Positions 29,637 through 38,445 are shown, counted from the stretch's first letter. The stretch is DNA of 64,000 nt from Competibacter_A sp002352125 (GCA_035441325.1 DAOROA010000006.1:1-64000), one strand, 5' to 3'. Numbers and translations are program-made. Notes: generated by a model from the sequence alone, not told the origin.

Positions 29637-31227
29637 GCGGAAACAGCCTGCGCTCGAAGTAGCCGAACAGTTGGACCACGCCCATTACCAGCAGGAAATA
29701 CACGATCAGCAGCACGTTCATCATGACCGCCGCATTCCCTTGCTCGGCGATGATGGCGGTGGAAGCAGAGATCAGTTCCGGCACGGCGATGGCGCTGGCC
29801 ATGCCAGTGGCTTTCACCGCGTTGACCAGCGAGGCGACCACGGCGGCGGAGGCAAGACGCAAGGCTCGTGGCAGGGTACGCCAACCCAGCGAAAAGCCCG
29901 ATTCCCGATCCTTGAGAATCGCGCACGCTTCGAGCAAAGCGAACACGATGGCGCATCCCGTGTAGACCGACAGGCAGAGGATGGCGATGACGGAACCGTC
30001 GAAGGTCCAGCCGAAACGGCTGACCACGATATGGCCGAGGCCGAAAAACACCAAGTAGATCAGCAGCAGGGGTGGCGTCATTCGGCCCAAGGCGGCCGTC
30101 AGCCGTACCAGACCGCCGAGCCAAGGCCCACCCGATTCGGCCACCAGCGCCCCCAGGCAACCCAAGAGCAAGCTGCCGATGATGGAGCCCGCCATCAGCC
30201 GCAACGTCATCCCGATGCCGGACAGAAACAGGTTGCGGTCATAGGCGTCGTAGAGGATCGTCAGATCGAGTCCGATCCGTTCCCTGACCAACAGACCGAC
30301 CCGGTGCAGGCCGCCGACGTCGGTGGAGGTCAATAGCAGCTTGTTGCGGCATTCGGCTGGCCATCCGCCATCGGCCAGGCGAACGCAGACCGGCGTACCA
30401 TCGGGCCGGGCGCGGCTCCAGAGTTCGTGCATGTCGGCTAGGAACTGGCTGGGCTTAATACCCCAATGCCGCTCGGTTGCGATCAGCCAGCCGCTCCGGT
30501 GCCAGTCGGCGACGATGTCGGAGACGGCGCGTTCGAGCCGGAGCCCTCGCTCCGAGGCGGCGATGGCTATCGCCCAAGGCGAAACCATCATGGAAGGTAG
30601 CGGCGCTTGGTAACTTGCCCATTCCGGATCGCTCAAGAGGCCGACGATGCCGGTATCGTCGTAAAGCCAGGCGACGCAGCGCCCATCTCGCAAGGCCAGT
30701 CGAGTATCGCGCGTGCCGTTGAAGATTTGCAGATCGAGCAGAAAGCGCTCGGTCATCGGTCGATTGAAATACGCGCCTTGGGTGGCGCACACTTTTTTAC
30801 CGCGTAGATCGGCCCAGCTCGACAGCCGGGCCTGAGGCGGCGCCACGACCGCCGCGCCGCTGGCGTAGTAACTCGGTTCGATGAGCGTGGCGATTTGCCG
30901 GCGCTGCGGGGTATCGCCCAAGGTGGCGATTACCACATCGACAGCACCTTCCTCCAGCTTTTGCAGCCGGTTGGTGGAGGTGACGGCGATCAGCCGCAGG
31001 TCAAAGCCGAGGCGGTTTGCCAGCGCAGCGGCAAGATCGGCTTCGAAGCCGGTCAACCGGCCATCGGCATCCAGCATCCCGAACGGGGGATAGTCGGACT
31101 TGACGCCGACGATCAAAGTGCCGCGCTTCTGGATCACGTCAAGACGGTCGGCCAGTGCCTCTCGGCCGGATAAGACGGTGGTGAGCACCAGGATGCAGAC
31201 GATGCGAAAGACCGGGTTGCCGCTCAT
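29623..31227 (-). CDS. solute-binding protein fused to ABC permease domain
   Basis: A 534-residue fusion. A signal peptide (about 1-26) is followed by an SBP_bac_3 domain (about 28-265) with KRGTLIVGVKSDYPPFGM, LTGFEADLAAALANRLGFD and VDVVIATLGDTPQRR. A spacer leads to a permease domain (about 330-525) with several helices and MASAIAVPEL. In the coupling loop I read RESGFSLGWRTLPRAL where most permeases have EAAxxxG and eight or so more residues before LP. The ligand is unknown. Its start overlaps the methyltransferase stop (four bases) and its end overlaps the second permease. Confidence 0.85.
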   Translation of the reverse strand: MSGNPVFRIVCILVLTTVLSGREALADRLDVIQKRGTLIVGVKSDYPPFGMLDADGRLTGFEADLAAALANRLGFDLRLIAVTSTNRLQKLEEGAVDVVIATLGDTPQRRQIATLIEPSYYASGAAVVAPPQARLSSWADLRGKKVCATQGAYFNRPMTERFLLDLQIFNGTRDTRLALRDGRCVAWLYDDTGIVGLLSDPEWASYQAPLPSMMVSPWAIAIAASERGLRLERAVSDIVADWHRSGWLIATERHWGIKPSQFLADMHELWSRARPDGTPVCVRLADGGWPAECRNKLLLTSTDVGGLHRVGLLVRERIGLDLTILYDAYDRNLFLSGIGMTLRLMAGSIIGSLLLGCLGALVAESGGPWLGGLVRLTAALGRMTPPLLLIYLVFFGLGHIVVSRFGWTFDGSVIAILCLSVYTGCAIVFALLEACAILKDRESGFSLGWRTLPRALRLASAAVVASLVNAVKATGMASAIAVPELISASTAIIAEQGNAAVMMNVLLIVYFLLVMGVVQLFGYFERRLFPHDVL

Positions 31228-32141
31228 CCCGACGGCCTATCCCGACGACCGTCATCTGTAGAGCAAAGAGTTTCCGTCACCCGGTTTGCCAGCTCGGGCG
31301 CTGCTTCGGCCACGGCGAGAAACCCATAAGCACAACGCAACGGCAAAACGGCGGTCAGGATGCGGTCGATCCAGCGCAACGGGATCGACCGGACGACGCC
31401 GCTTTCCGGTAAAACACTCTCCGCGCATAGCTGGATCGGGTGGAATCCGCCCTGTTCCAGTTCCAGCGCGAACTCCTCCAGCGCGTACAGGTGGTAGTAC
31501 ATTTTGACCGCCTCATCGCCGGCTAACCGTTTGTACAGAACATCACCCGGCTCCAGTCGACCTGCTCGCACCAGACGCCGCGCCATGATCTGCCGTTTGA
31601 GAAAACGTCGCCCAGCATTGGGCACCGTCACGACGAGCCGGCCTCCGGGTCGCAGCAGATCCCGAACCGTCGTCAGCGTCTTCTGGCGCAGTGCGTGCGA
31701 GAAGATGTGACCCAATACCCCAAACATCATGATGGCCAAATCGAAGCGCTCGCCCTCGCCAATCATGGCAGCCAAGACCGATGGATCACCGTATACCGGC
31801 TGCAATCGACCTGCCCGGACATGTTCGGCACATCGCGACGACAGCTCGTCGATTGCTTCCTGGCTGATGTCGCAGGCGACGATCTTCGCATTCGTCTGCT
31901 CCAGCAACGGGGCGGCATAACGGCCGTTGCCGCAACCCAGATCGAGAACATTTGTCCTGCCTTGGCGTATTTCGCGAACCACGACCCCGAGGCTCGATGG
32001 ATTGGGACCGGGATATCGCTTGTCGTATAGCCGGCTGGCAAAGTATCGATCGTAGTTGTGCGCGATATCGCTGACCGGATCGATCGGGCTTTCCGAGGCA
32101 ATGGCTCGAACGGCTTTCCGCACCGCTGGCGAATCGATCAT
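31224..32141 (-). CDS. class I SAM-dependent methyltransferase
   Basis: A 305-residue soluble methyltransferase. Motif I is VLDLGCGNGRYAAPLL (SAM binding), followed by IVACDISQEAIDEL, FDLAIMMFGVLGHI and a post-motif LLRPGGRLVVTVPNAG. The substrate is unknown. The ATG at 32141 is preferred over an upstream start near 32291 because AGGTG stands in front of it and the extra N-terminus looks noncoding. It opens the operon: its stop overlaps the SBP-permease start by four bases, which is strong evidence for co-translation with the transporter-like genes. Confidence 0.82.
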   Translation of the reverse strand: MIDSPAVRKAVRAIASESPIDPVSDIAHNYDRYFASRLYDKRYPGPNPSSLGVVVREIRQGRTNVLDLGCGNGRYAAPLLEQTNAKIVACDISQEAIDELSSRCAEHVRAGRLQPVYGDPSVLAAMIGEGERFDLAIMMFGVLGHIFSHALRQKTLTTVRDLLRPGGRLVVTVPNAGRRFLKRQIMARRLVRAGRLEPGDVLYKRLAGDEAVKMYYHLYALEEFALELEQGGFHPIQLCAESVLPESGVVRSIPLRWIDRILTAVLPLRCAYGFLAVAEAAPELANRVTETLCSTDDGRRDRPSG

Positions 32142-32284
32142 GCTGGCACCTGGTTCATCCGGAAATGACTCGACCGTTCGATAGGCCGGTAGGAATTCGT
32201 TTTGGCCTTCGTGCCTGGCGCAAATTCTACATGATCGGCGCTGGGAGGTTCCCGAAAACCCTTCGCTCACCTGCGGAGAAAGCG

Positions 32285-33139
32285 TCACCACCGCTTGACG
32301 ACCAAATAGACGCCTCCCACCGCTAGCACCATGCCGGCCAGGGAGAGCAGGGGCAGCGTCTCACCGAATACAGCCCATGCAATCAACGCGGTGCTCAAGG
32401 GCACCAGATAAAACAGACTGGCGACATTGACCGCGCTACCGCTATGAATCAGCAGGTTCAATAAGCTGATCGCACCGATAGACAACACCAGCACCAGCCA
32501 GCCGAGCGCGAACGCGAACTGACCGGTCCAGACGATCCGGAATTCTGTGAACAAGGCGATAGCGATGGCCGTAACGATGGCGCTGGGAATAAATTGAATA
32601 ACCGAACCGGTACGCAGATCGAATCCGGCGCAAAATCGCTTCTGGTACAGCGTGCCGACGGTGATTCCGAGCAGGGCAGCCAATGCCGGAATCAGCATCG
32701 GGCCAAGTTTGGCGGTGATTCCGAACTTGCCGGATACCACCAGCGCCACCCCGATAAAACCCAAAACCAGCCCAAGCCACTTCCGCATGCTCACCCGTTC
32801 GCCGAGTAGCCAGCCGGCGCCGAGAGCGGTCAACAGCGGTTGCATGCCGACCACCAGCGCCGCGATGCCGGCTGGCAAGCCGTGCTTGATGGATATGAAC
32901 ACACCCCCCAAATAAACGGCATGAATCAGCAGGCCGGAAACGCCGATATGCACCCACTGGCGCGGGTGCTGCGGCCACGGGGCGTGGCTTAAGAAGGAGA
33001 TCGCTGCCATGAGGACAATGACGCACAAATAGCGCGCCAACAGAAAGGACAACGGCTCGGAATATGGCAAGCCAAATCGCGCGCCGATAAAGCCAGTACT
33101 CCAAAGAAAAACGAACAGCAGTGGGTAGATACGTTTCAT
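32285..33139 (-). CDS. EamA/DMT-family exporter
   Basis: A 284-residue inner-membrane protein with about ten helices in two EamA repeats (RIYPLLFVFLWSTGFIGARF opens repeat one; PMLIPALAALLGITVGTLYQ opens repeat two). The family exports amino acids or other small metabolites; no substrate can be read from sequence. The ATG at 33139 gives the conserved start just before the first helix. It is divergent from serC by about 150 bases. Confidence 0.85.
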   Translation of the reverse strand: MKRIYPLLFVFLWSTGFIGARFGLPYSEPLSFLLARYLCVIVLMAAISFLSHAPWPQHPRQWVHIGVSGLLIHAVYLGGVFISIKHGLPAGIAALVVGMQPLLTALGAGWLLGERVSMRKWLGLVLGFIGVALVVSGKFGITAKLGPMLIPALAALLGITVGTLYQKRFCAGFDLRTGSVIQFIPSAIVTAIAIALFTEFRIVWTGQFAFALGWLVLVLSIGAISLLNLLIHSGSAVNVASLFYLVPLSTALIAWAVFGETLPLLSLAGMVLAVGGVYLVVKRW

Positions 33140-33289
33140 GGACGGTTCGCGGCTTTTCCAATCGCTGGTCGTTTTAATTGATCGGTGCGGCGCAGTTCCT
33201 CCCGATGGAACGGCGTCAACCATTATCTGAAACCGGGTGTTTCTGTTACCATGCGCGGCATTTCAGCGCAGTCATGAAGGAAGTCGAAA

Positions 33290-34369
33290 ATGCCACGCCC
33301 ATATAACTTTAGCGCGGGTCCCGCCATGCTGCCCGAGGCGGTTCTGGAACAGGCCAAGGCCGAGATGCTCGACTGGCGGGGTTCCGGCATGTCGGTGATG
33401 GAAATGAGCCATCGCGGCAAGGAATTCGTTTCCATCGCCGAAGGGGCCGAGGCCGATCTGCGCGAATTGCTGAACGTTCCCGCCAACTACAAGGTGTTGT
33501 TCCTGCAAGGCGGAGCCTCCAGCCAGTTCGCGATGATGCCGATGAACTTGCTGCGCGGCAAAGCGAAGGCGGATTACCTCAACACCGGACAGTGGTCGAA
33601 AAAGGCGATTTCCGAGGCCAAGAAATTCTGCCAGGTCAACGTTGTCGCCAGCTCCGAAGCGGTCAACTTCACCACCGTACCGGCTCGCGACACCTGGAAA
33701 TGCGATCCGGATGCCGCTTACCTGCACTACACGCCAAACGAAACCATCGGCGGCGTCGAAATGGACGCGATCCCCGAAGTCGGCGTGCCGCTGGCGGCGG
33801 ATATGTCGTCCACCCTGCTGTCGCGCCCGTTGGATGTGAGCAAGTTCGGCGTGATCTACGCCGGCGCGCAGAAAAACATCGGCCCCGCCGGTTTGACCAT
33901 CGTCATCGTCCGCGAGGACTTAATGGGCCAGACCGTCGCCGGCGCGCCGACCATGCTCGACTACGCCGCGATGGCCAAGGAAGGGTCGATGTACAACACG
34001 CCACCGACCTATGCCTGGTATATCGCCGGGCTGGTGTTCCAATGGTTGAAGGCGCAAGGCGGGTTGCAGGTCATGGGCGAGCGCAATAAAGCTAAGGCCG
34101 AGTTGCTGTACAAGACTATCGACGAATCGGGTTTCTACAGGAACCCGGTCGACCCGGCCTACCGGTCTTGGATGAACGTGCCGTTCATTCTGCCCGACGA
34201 GGCGCTGGACAAGCCGTTTCTGGCCGAAGCTAAGAGCGCCGGTCTGCTGACCCTGGCCGGCCACCGCTCGGTCGGCGGGATGCGCGCCAGCATCTACAAC
34301 GCCGTGCCGCTGGAAGGCGTCAAAGCACTGGTGGACTTCATGGCCGATTTCCAGAAACGGCGCGGTTAA
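33290..34369 (+). CDS. serC: phosphoserine aminotransferase
   Basis: A 359-residue PLP enzyme that converts 3-phosphohydroxypyruvate to phosphoserine (and serves pyridoxine synthesis). It opens with YNFSAGPAMLPEAVLEQA. GGASSQFAMMPMN contacts PLP phosphate, and the PLP lysine is in IYAGAQKNIGPAGLTIV. The C-terminus GHRSVGGMRASIYNAV carries the phosphate-binding Arg. Length is standard. An AAGGAAG ribosome site precedes the ATG. A strong terminator separates it from the serA-like gene. Confidence 0.96.
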   Translation: MPRPYNFSAGPAMLPEAVLEQAKAEMLDWRGSGMSVMEMSHRGKEFVSIAEGAEADLRELLNVPANYKVLFLQGGASSQFAMMPMNLLRGKAKADYLNTGQWSKKAISEAKKFCQVNVVASSEAVNFTTVPARDTWKCDPDAAYLHYTPNETIGGVEMDAIPEVGVPLAADMSSTLLSRPLDVSKFGVIYAGAQKNIGPAGLTIVIVREDLMGQTVAGAPTMLDYAAMAKEGSMYNTPPTYAWYIAGLVFQWLKAQGGLQVMGERNKAKAELLYKTIDESGFYRNPVDPAYRSWMNVPFILPDEALDKPFLAEAKSAGLLTLAGHRSVGGMRASIYNAVPLEGVKALVDFMADFQKRRG

Positions 34370-34393
34370 ACGATTTTTTTATCCCCGTATCGG

Positions 34394-34427
34394 CCCCGGA
34401 CGCCCGCGTCCGGGGTGTTCTTTTTTT
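34394..34427 (+). terminator. rho-independent terminator after serC
   Basis: CCCCGGACGC and GCGTCCGGGG form a ten-base-pair stem with a two-base loop, followed by TGTTC and seven Ts. It ends 20 bases before the next start codon at 34448, so it may also attenuate serA. Confidence 0.85.
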
Positions 34428-34447
34428 CGGCGAATGGTTGTCCCGTC

Positions 34448-35611
34448 ATGCACAAGATTCTGACCCTCAACAATATCAGCGTTTCCGGCCTGGAACGGCT
34501 CCCCCGCGACCGCTACGAGATCGCCTCCGAGATCCAAAATCCCGATGGCGTGCTGCTGCGATCGTTCAGCATGCACGACTGGCCAATTCCCGCCAGTCTC
34601 AAAGCGGTGGGCCGCGCTGGCGCCGGTGTCAACAACATCCCGGTGCCGCAGATGACAGCTAAGGGAATTTGCGTGTTCAACGCGCCCGGCGCCAACGCGA
34701 ACGCGGTCAAGGAGCTGGTGATCGCCGGGATGCTGCTGGCCGCCCGCAACATCTGCCCGGCCTGGGACTACGCCCGCAAGCTGCAAGGCACCGACGCCGA
34801 ACTGTCCAAGCAGGTGGAGGCCGGCAAAAAGCAGTTCGTCGGCATCGAACTGCCCAACCGCACCTTGGGCGTGATCGGCCTGGGTGCCATCGGGGTCAAG
34901 GTCGCCAACGCCGCCCGCGCGCTGGGAATGCGGGTGATCGGCTACGACCCGCACATCACCGTCAGCAACGCCTGGCAATTGTCCTCGCAAGTCGAGCAGG
35001 TGCTGAGCGTCAACGAGATGGCGGCAAAAGCCGATTTCATCACCCTGCACGTACCGCTGAACAACGACACTCGCCATCTGATCAGCGCCCAGTTTTTGAA
35101 GAACAGCCGGTCGGGGTTGACCCTGCTCAACTTCTCGCGCGAGGGCGTGGTGGATGAAGAAGCGCTGCACGAGGCGCTACAGGCGGGCAAGCTCAGGACC
35201 TACGTCTGCGACTTCCCGACCAGCCGGCTGAAGGATCACCCGCGCGTCATCATGCTGCCGCATTTGGGCGCCTCTACCGGGGAGGCCGAAGAGAACTGCG
35301 CGATCATGGTGGCGGACCAGGTGCGCGACTACCTGGAGAACGGCACGATCCACAATTCCGTCAACTTCCCGGAAATGGCCATGCCGCGCAACGGCGGGCC
35401 GCGCCTGGCCATCGTCAACGCCAACGTCCCACACATGATCGAGCGTATTTCCAAGGCGATTTCCGGAGCGGGCATCAACATCCTGGACATGCTCAACAAG
35501 TCGCGCGGCGAAATCGCTTGCACGCTGGTCGATACCGCCTCGCCGGTATCGCCGGAGGTGATGGCGCAGATCGCCGATGTGCAGGGCGTGCTGGGCGTGC
35601 GGTCGCTGTAG
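34448..35611 (+). CDS. serA: D-3-phosphoglycerate dehydrogenase with ACT domain
   Basis: A 387-residue D-2-hydroxyacid dehydrogenase catalysing the first step of serine synthesis. The NAD-binding fold carries LGVIGLGAIGVKVANAA. The catalytic Arg lies in FSREGVVDEEAL, and the His in MLPHLGASTGEAEENC with the Glu upstream. The C-terminal ACT domain (about 315-387; NILDMLNKSRGEIACTLVD) should bind serine for feedback control. It belongs to the short PGDH type rather than the E. coli 410-residue form. Its own promoter must lie within or before the serC terminator, since only 20 bases separate them. Confidence 0.9.
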   Translation: MHKILTLNNISVSGLERLPRDRYEIASEIQNPDGVLLRSFSMHDWPIPASLKAVGRAGAGVNNIPVPQMTAKGICVFNAPGANANAVKELVIAGMLLAARNICPAWDYARKLQGTDAELSKQVEAGKKQFVGIELPNRTLGVIGLGAIGVKVANAARALGMRVIGYDPHITVSNAWQLSSQVEQVLSVNEMAAKADFITLHVPLNNDTRHLISAQFLKNSRSGLTLLNFSREGVVDEEALHEALQAGKLRTYVCDFPTSRLKDHPRVIMLPHLGASTGEAEENCAIMVADQVRDYLENGTIHNSVNFPEMAMPRNGGPRLAIVNANVPHMIERISKAISGAGINILDMLNKSRGEIACTLVDTASPVSPEVMAQIADVQGVLGVRSL

Positions 35612-35622
35612 CCGTCGTGCCG

Positions 35623-35661
35623 GATCTTCCCGGTTCTGGGATCGGGAGGATCAATCCATTT
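35623..35661. terminator. terminator between convergent serA and coiled-coil gene
   Basis: GATCTTCCCG pairs with CGGGAGGATC (35623-35632 and 35643-35652, one wobble) around a ten-base loop. ATTTTTTC follows on the plus strand. It overlaps the stop of the minus-strand gene. Confidence 0.5.
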
Positions 35662-36415
35662 TTTCGCGGGCGATATCCAGGTAGGCCAGCCAATAGCGGG
35701 ACAGTTCGTTCATGGATTCGACCCGAGTCATCAGGATGGCTAGGTCGGCTTTCAAGTGCTCGGCTTCGGGTAACAGCGCGGCCAGTTCGGCGTCCAGCTC
35801 GCTCAGTTGTTTGCTGCGGTTGGACGCCGCAATGGCGACCCGGGTGGTCAATAAGCGAACGCGAATGTACAGCAGATCGCCGGGCAAAGTCGTGTGGCGT
35901 TTGTAGTGAAAATCGTAGGCTTCCGGTGTGACGTCTTTTTTGCCGAGCAGGTACGCCTCCAACCCTTCCACCCGAGCTAGCATCATGTTGAGATGGGTTT
36001 GCGTGGAGGTTCGATGCGCCATGAGTTCCAGCGTAGCGATTTTCTCTTCCAACGAGCGTCGTCGTTCCTGAAGACGCGCCCGCAATCGGTCGATTTCGCA
36101 ATCCGCTTCCACCAACTGCTGGCTCAAGGTTAAGATTTCCGCTTCGATCTGATCGAGAAACTCGCGTAGCTGCTCGGAGAGCAAGCGCTCCAAGGTCAAG
36201 GTGACGAATCGCTCCCAAATCGAATCGGATTGGGCGCGTAATCCTTCGACGAGCTGGCGGATACCATTGATCCGGTCGATATTGTCCCGCACGTTTCGCT
36301 CGTGCTCGGCGCGGTCTCGGGTATTCCACGCTTGCGCCAGTTGCTCTTCTTCTCTCAGCACATACGACATGCCGGCCGTCGCGCCGTCATCGATCTCGGA
36401 AGTGGGGGTCTCCAC
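35651..36415 (-). CDS. unknown coiled-coil protein
   Basis: About 254 residues, strongly charged and helical. A long coiled-coil stretch (roughly residues 60-135: LSEQLREFLDQIEAEIL, LRARLQERRRSLEEKIATLE) is followed by a second helical region. It has no signal peptide, membrane segment or known motif. Start choice is uncertain: GTG at 36415 has GGAG eight bases upstream and is preferred; ATG at 36370 is possible; the longest frame (TTG 36451) begins inside a terminator hairpin and is unlikely. It lies just after a small unknown gene on the same strand but behind a double hairpin, so probably has its own promoter. Confidence 0.6.
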   Translation of the reverse strand: METPTSEIDDGATAGMSYVLREEEQLAQAWNTRDRAEHERNVRDNIDRINGIRQLVEGLRAQSDSIWERFVTLTLERLLSEQLREFLDQIEAEILTLSQQLVEADCEIDRLRARLQERRRSLEEKIATLELMAHRTSTQTHLNMMLARVEGLEAYLLGKKDVTPEAYDFHYKRHTTLPGDLLYIRVRLLTTRVAIAASNRSKQLSELDAELAALLPEAEHLKADLAILMTRVESMNELSRYWLAYLDIAREKMD

Positions 36416-36443
36416 GCAGGGGTCTCCGGAGTCGGCAAGAAAT

Positions 36444-36482
36444 CGCTCCAAAGGGAGCGCCGCGCCGCAGCCCTGCGGCGCG
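36444..36482 (-). terminator. double hairpin after the 66-residue gene
   Basis: Read on the minus strand, a perfect ten-base-pair stem (CGCGCCGCAG/CTGCGGCGCG) directly after the stop at 36491 is followed by CGCTCC-loop-GGAGCG and ATTTCTT. The second stem plus T-rich tail looks like an intrinsic terminator. Confidence 0.55.
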
Positions 36483-36490
36483 CGGAGGGT

Positions 36491-36691
36491 TTAATCCAGA
36501 TAGGTCCAACCGTCGGGATAGTCGTGGGCCAGCTCGTTCACGTCATACACGCACAAATCTTCGTCGGGCAGGTTGGGAAACAATTGTTGGGCCTTGGTTT
36601 CGGCTTGCTGTTCGTGCTCGGCACGAATGAGCGCGATGTTGAGCAGCTTGTCGGAACCGGGATCTTCCACAATGACGAGATACGGTTTCAT
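36491..36691 (-). CDS. unknown small protein, 66 residues
   Basis: A small acidic protein (MKPYLVIVEDPGSDKLL...GWTYLD) with mixed alpha/beta pattern and no cysteine cluster, signal or membrane segment. The ATG at 36691 has AAGGAG five bases upstream, a strong sign of real translation. A double hairpin terminator follows. The function is not recognisable. Confidence 0.7.
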   Translation of the reverse strand: MKPYLVIVEDPGSDKLLNIALIRAEHEQQAETKAQQLFPNLPDEDLCVYDVNELAHDYPDGWTYLD

Positions 36692-36767
36692 GGGCACTCC
36701 TTCGGCTTTTCGTGGTTTGCTAACGATGGATTGTATTTCAACTTAAACGACGTGAGCGAGCCACCGG

Positions 36768-37334
36768 TCAGTAGTAGCGATGGATGTGGAACCGGCCGTC
36801 CGGCCCGCGGACGATGTCGCCAAGATGGGGATGAAACGCGCCAGCTTGACGTTCGGCGAAGTATTGGCGCAGGGTTTCGTGAACGACGGTAAAGGCGATT
36901 TGATCCCAGGGAATTTCGTCTTCGGCATACAATCGCACCTCCAAGCTTTCGTGGCCGGGGCTGGCGTAACCGTCTTTGAGTTGGCCGCGGAACATCAGAT
37001 ACACTTGGCTGACGTGGGTCAGCGAATACAAGCCGTATAGAACGAGGTCTTCGCCGACGGCATGGGCCTCCTCCAACGCCTCGCGCGCCGCTGCCGCCAC
37101 CGCCGATTCGCCGTTTTCCATGAACCCCGCCGGCAGAGTCCAGAAGCCGTAGCGAGGTTCGATAGCCCGTCGACACAACAAAATCCGATCCTGCCATTCG
37201 AGAATGCACCCGGCGACGATTTTCGGATTCAGATAATGAATTGTATCGCAAGTGTCGCAGACGTGCCGTGGCACGTTATCGCCCGCAGGGATGCGCAAGG
37301 TCAGGAGAGCGCCGCACTGGCTGCAAAATTTCAT
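36768..37334 (-). CDS. NUDIX hydrolase with zinc ribbon
   Basis: A 188-residue pyrophosphohydrolase. An N-terminal zinc ribbon (MKFCSQCGALL...HVCDTCDTIHYLNP, four Cys as two CxxC pairs) precedes a NUDIX domain. The NUDIX box runs GFMENGES then REALEEAHA: the catalytic REx2EE core is intact, but the usual glycine after EE is His. Such zinc-ribbon NUDIX proteins are often annotated as NADH pyrophosphatase-like or ADP-ribose hydrolases; the substrate is unknown. The ATG at 37334 begins the zinc ribbon and marks the true start. Confidence 0.85.
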   Translation of the reverse strand: MKFCSQCGALLTLRIPAGDNVPRHVCDTCDTIHYLNPKIVAGCILEWQDRILLCRRAIEPRYGFWTLPAGFMENGESAVAAAAREALEEAHAVGEDLVLYGLYSLTHVSQVYLMFRGQLKDGYASPGHESLEVRLYAEDEIPWDQIAFTVVHETLRQYFAERQAGAFHPHLGDIVRGPDGRFHIHRYY

Positions 37335-37428
37335 GGGGCAGAATCCTTGTTCGATGCCGGTTCCCGGCGATCTTGGAACAGACGCAGTAGACGCAGTATT
37401 TGACCATGTTTGGCCGGTCCGCGCTGCA

Positions 37429-38445
37429 TTAAGCCAATGGCTGGACGAGTTCGCGCAACGCGGTGGTCGCGTAGGCACCGGCCGGCAAGCGAAAGCACAG
37501 GACGGCCATTCCGGCCTCTGGCAGTGTCAGCGTCGCGTCCTGCACGATCAGCCGTAGGGCGCGGCGTTCTTGTTTCAATCCTACCGAGGCGAGTCCGTCG
37601 CGAAATACCGGCAGGGTCGCCGCAACCGTTTCCTCAAGTTCTCGCGCTGGACCACCGCTGCGCGGTTCTCCAGCTCCCCACAGCGGCCCGGTCGGATGCA
37701 AGTCGAATTCCGCCACCCGCCGGCGAAGCGTATCGTCCAGTTCGGTTGCGGCAAAGATGCTATGACTGCCGCTCAGCATCAATACCTCGCCGGGTAGCGG
37801 CTGATTCCAGGTGCGTTCGGCGACTCGTCGCGCTAGCACCGCGTTGAACAGGGCGGCGCGGGCGGCGGATAGGTACAGGCCGCGCCGATGGTGATCGCGC
37901 ACTGTTTCCTCGCCGCGCAACAGGGCTTCGGCCCGTTCCAGATTGCCGCCCTCGCGGCCGAAGCGTTGCTCGCCAAAGTAATTGGGTACGCCGGTTTTGG
38001 CGACGCGATCCAGCCGTTCCGCCAGTCCGGCAGGATCGCCATCCAATTCGCGGACGACGATACGGAAGGCGTTGCCGGCCAGCGTGCCGCGCCGCAGCTT
38101 GCGGGAATGGCGCACCGCTTGCAGCACGGCGAATTCGGGATCGACGAGGGCGGTCCAATCCGGCTCCGGCCGGCCGGGCAGATGCACCGAGAACCATTGC
38201 TCGGTGACGGCGTGACGATCCTTGAGGCCGCCATAGCCGACCGCACTCGCTGGTACGCCCGCCCATTCTGCCAGCCGCCGCGCTACCCAGTCGGTATTGG
38301 CGTTGCGCTTGCGCACCCACAGCCAGACGTGTTCGCCGTTCCCGTCCAGCGCGAAGCTCAGCTCCTCGCGAACTCGAAAATCTTCGGGCACGGCGCGCAG
38401 CCGGCCCCGAAGGCGAGGCTGGCCGTGGGCATAGGGTAATTCCAT
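37429..38445 (-). CDS. truD: tRNA pseudouridine(13) synthase
   Basis: A 338-residue enzyme isomerising U13 of tRNA-Glu to pseudouridine. The catalytic Asp is in YGGLKDRHAVTEQWFSVHL, the family signature. The N-terminus RLRAVPEDFRVREEL and NYFGEQRFGREGGNLERAEALL match TruD. The inserted TRUD domain lies roughly at residues 150-300. The ATG at 38445 is chosen; a GTG 18 bases upstream is possible. Length is close to the E. coli protein (349). Confidence 0.94.
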   Translation of the reverse strand: MELPYAHGQPRLRGRLRAVPEDFRVREELSFALDGNGEHVWLWVRKRNANTDWVARRLAEWAGVPASAVGYGGLKDRHAVTEQWFSVHLPGRPEPDWTALVDPEFAVLQAVRHSRKLRRGTLAGNAFRIVVRELDGDPAGLAERLDRVAKTGVPNYFGEQRFGREGGNLERAEALLRGEETVRDHHRRGLYLSAARAALFNAVLARRVAERTWNQPLPGEVLMLSGSHSIFAATELDDTLRRRVAEFDLHPTGPLWGAGEPRSGGPARELEETVAATLPVFRDGLASVGLKQERRALRLIVQDATLTLPEAGMAVLCFRLPAGAYATTALRELVQPLA

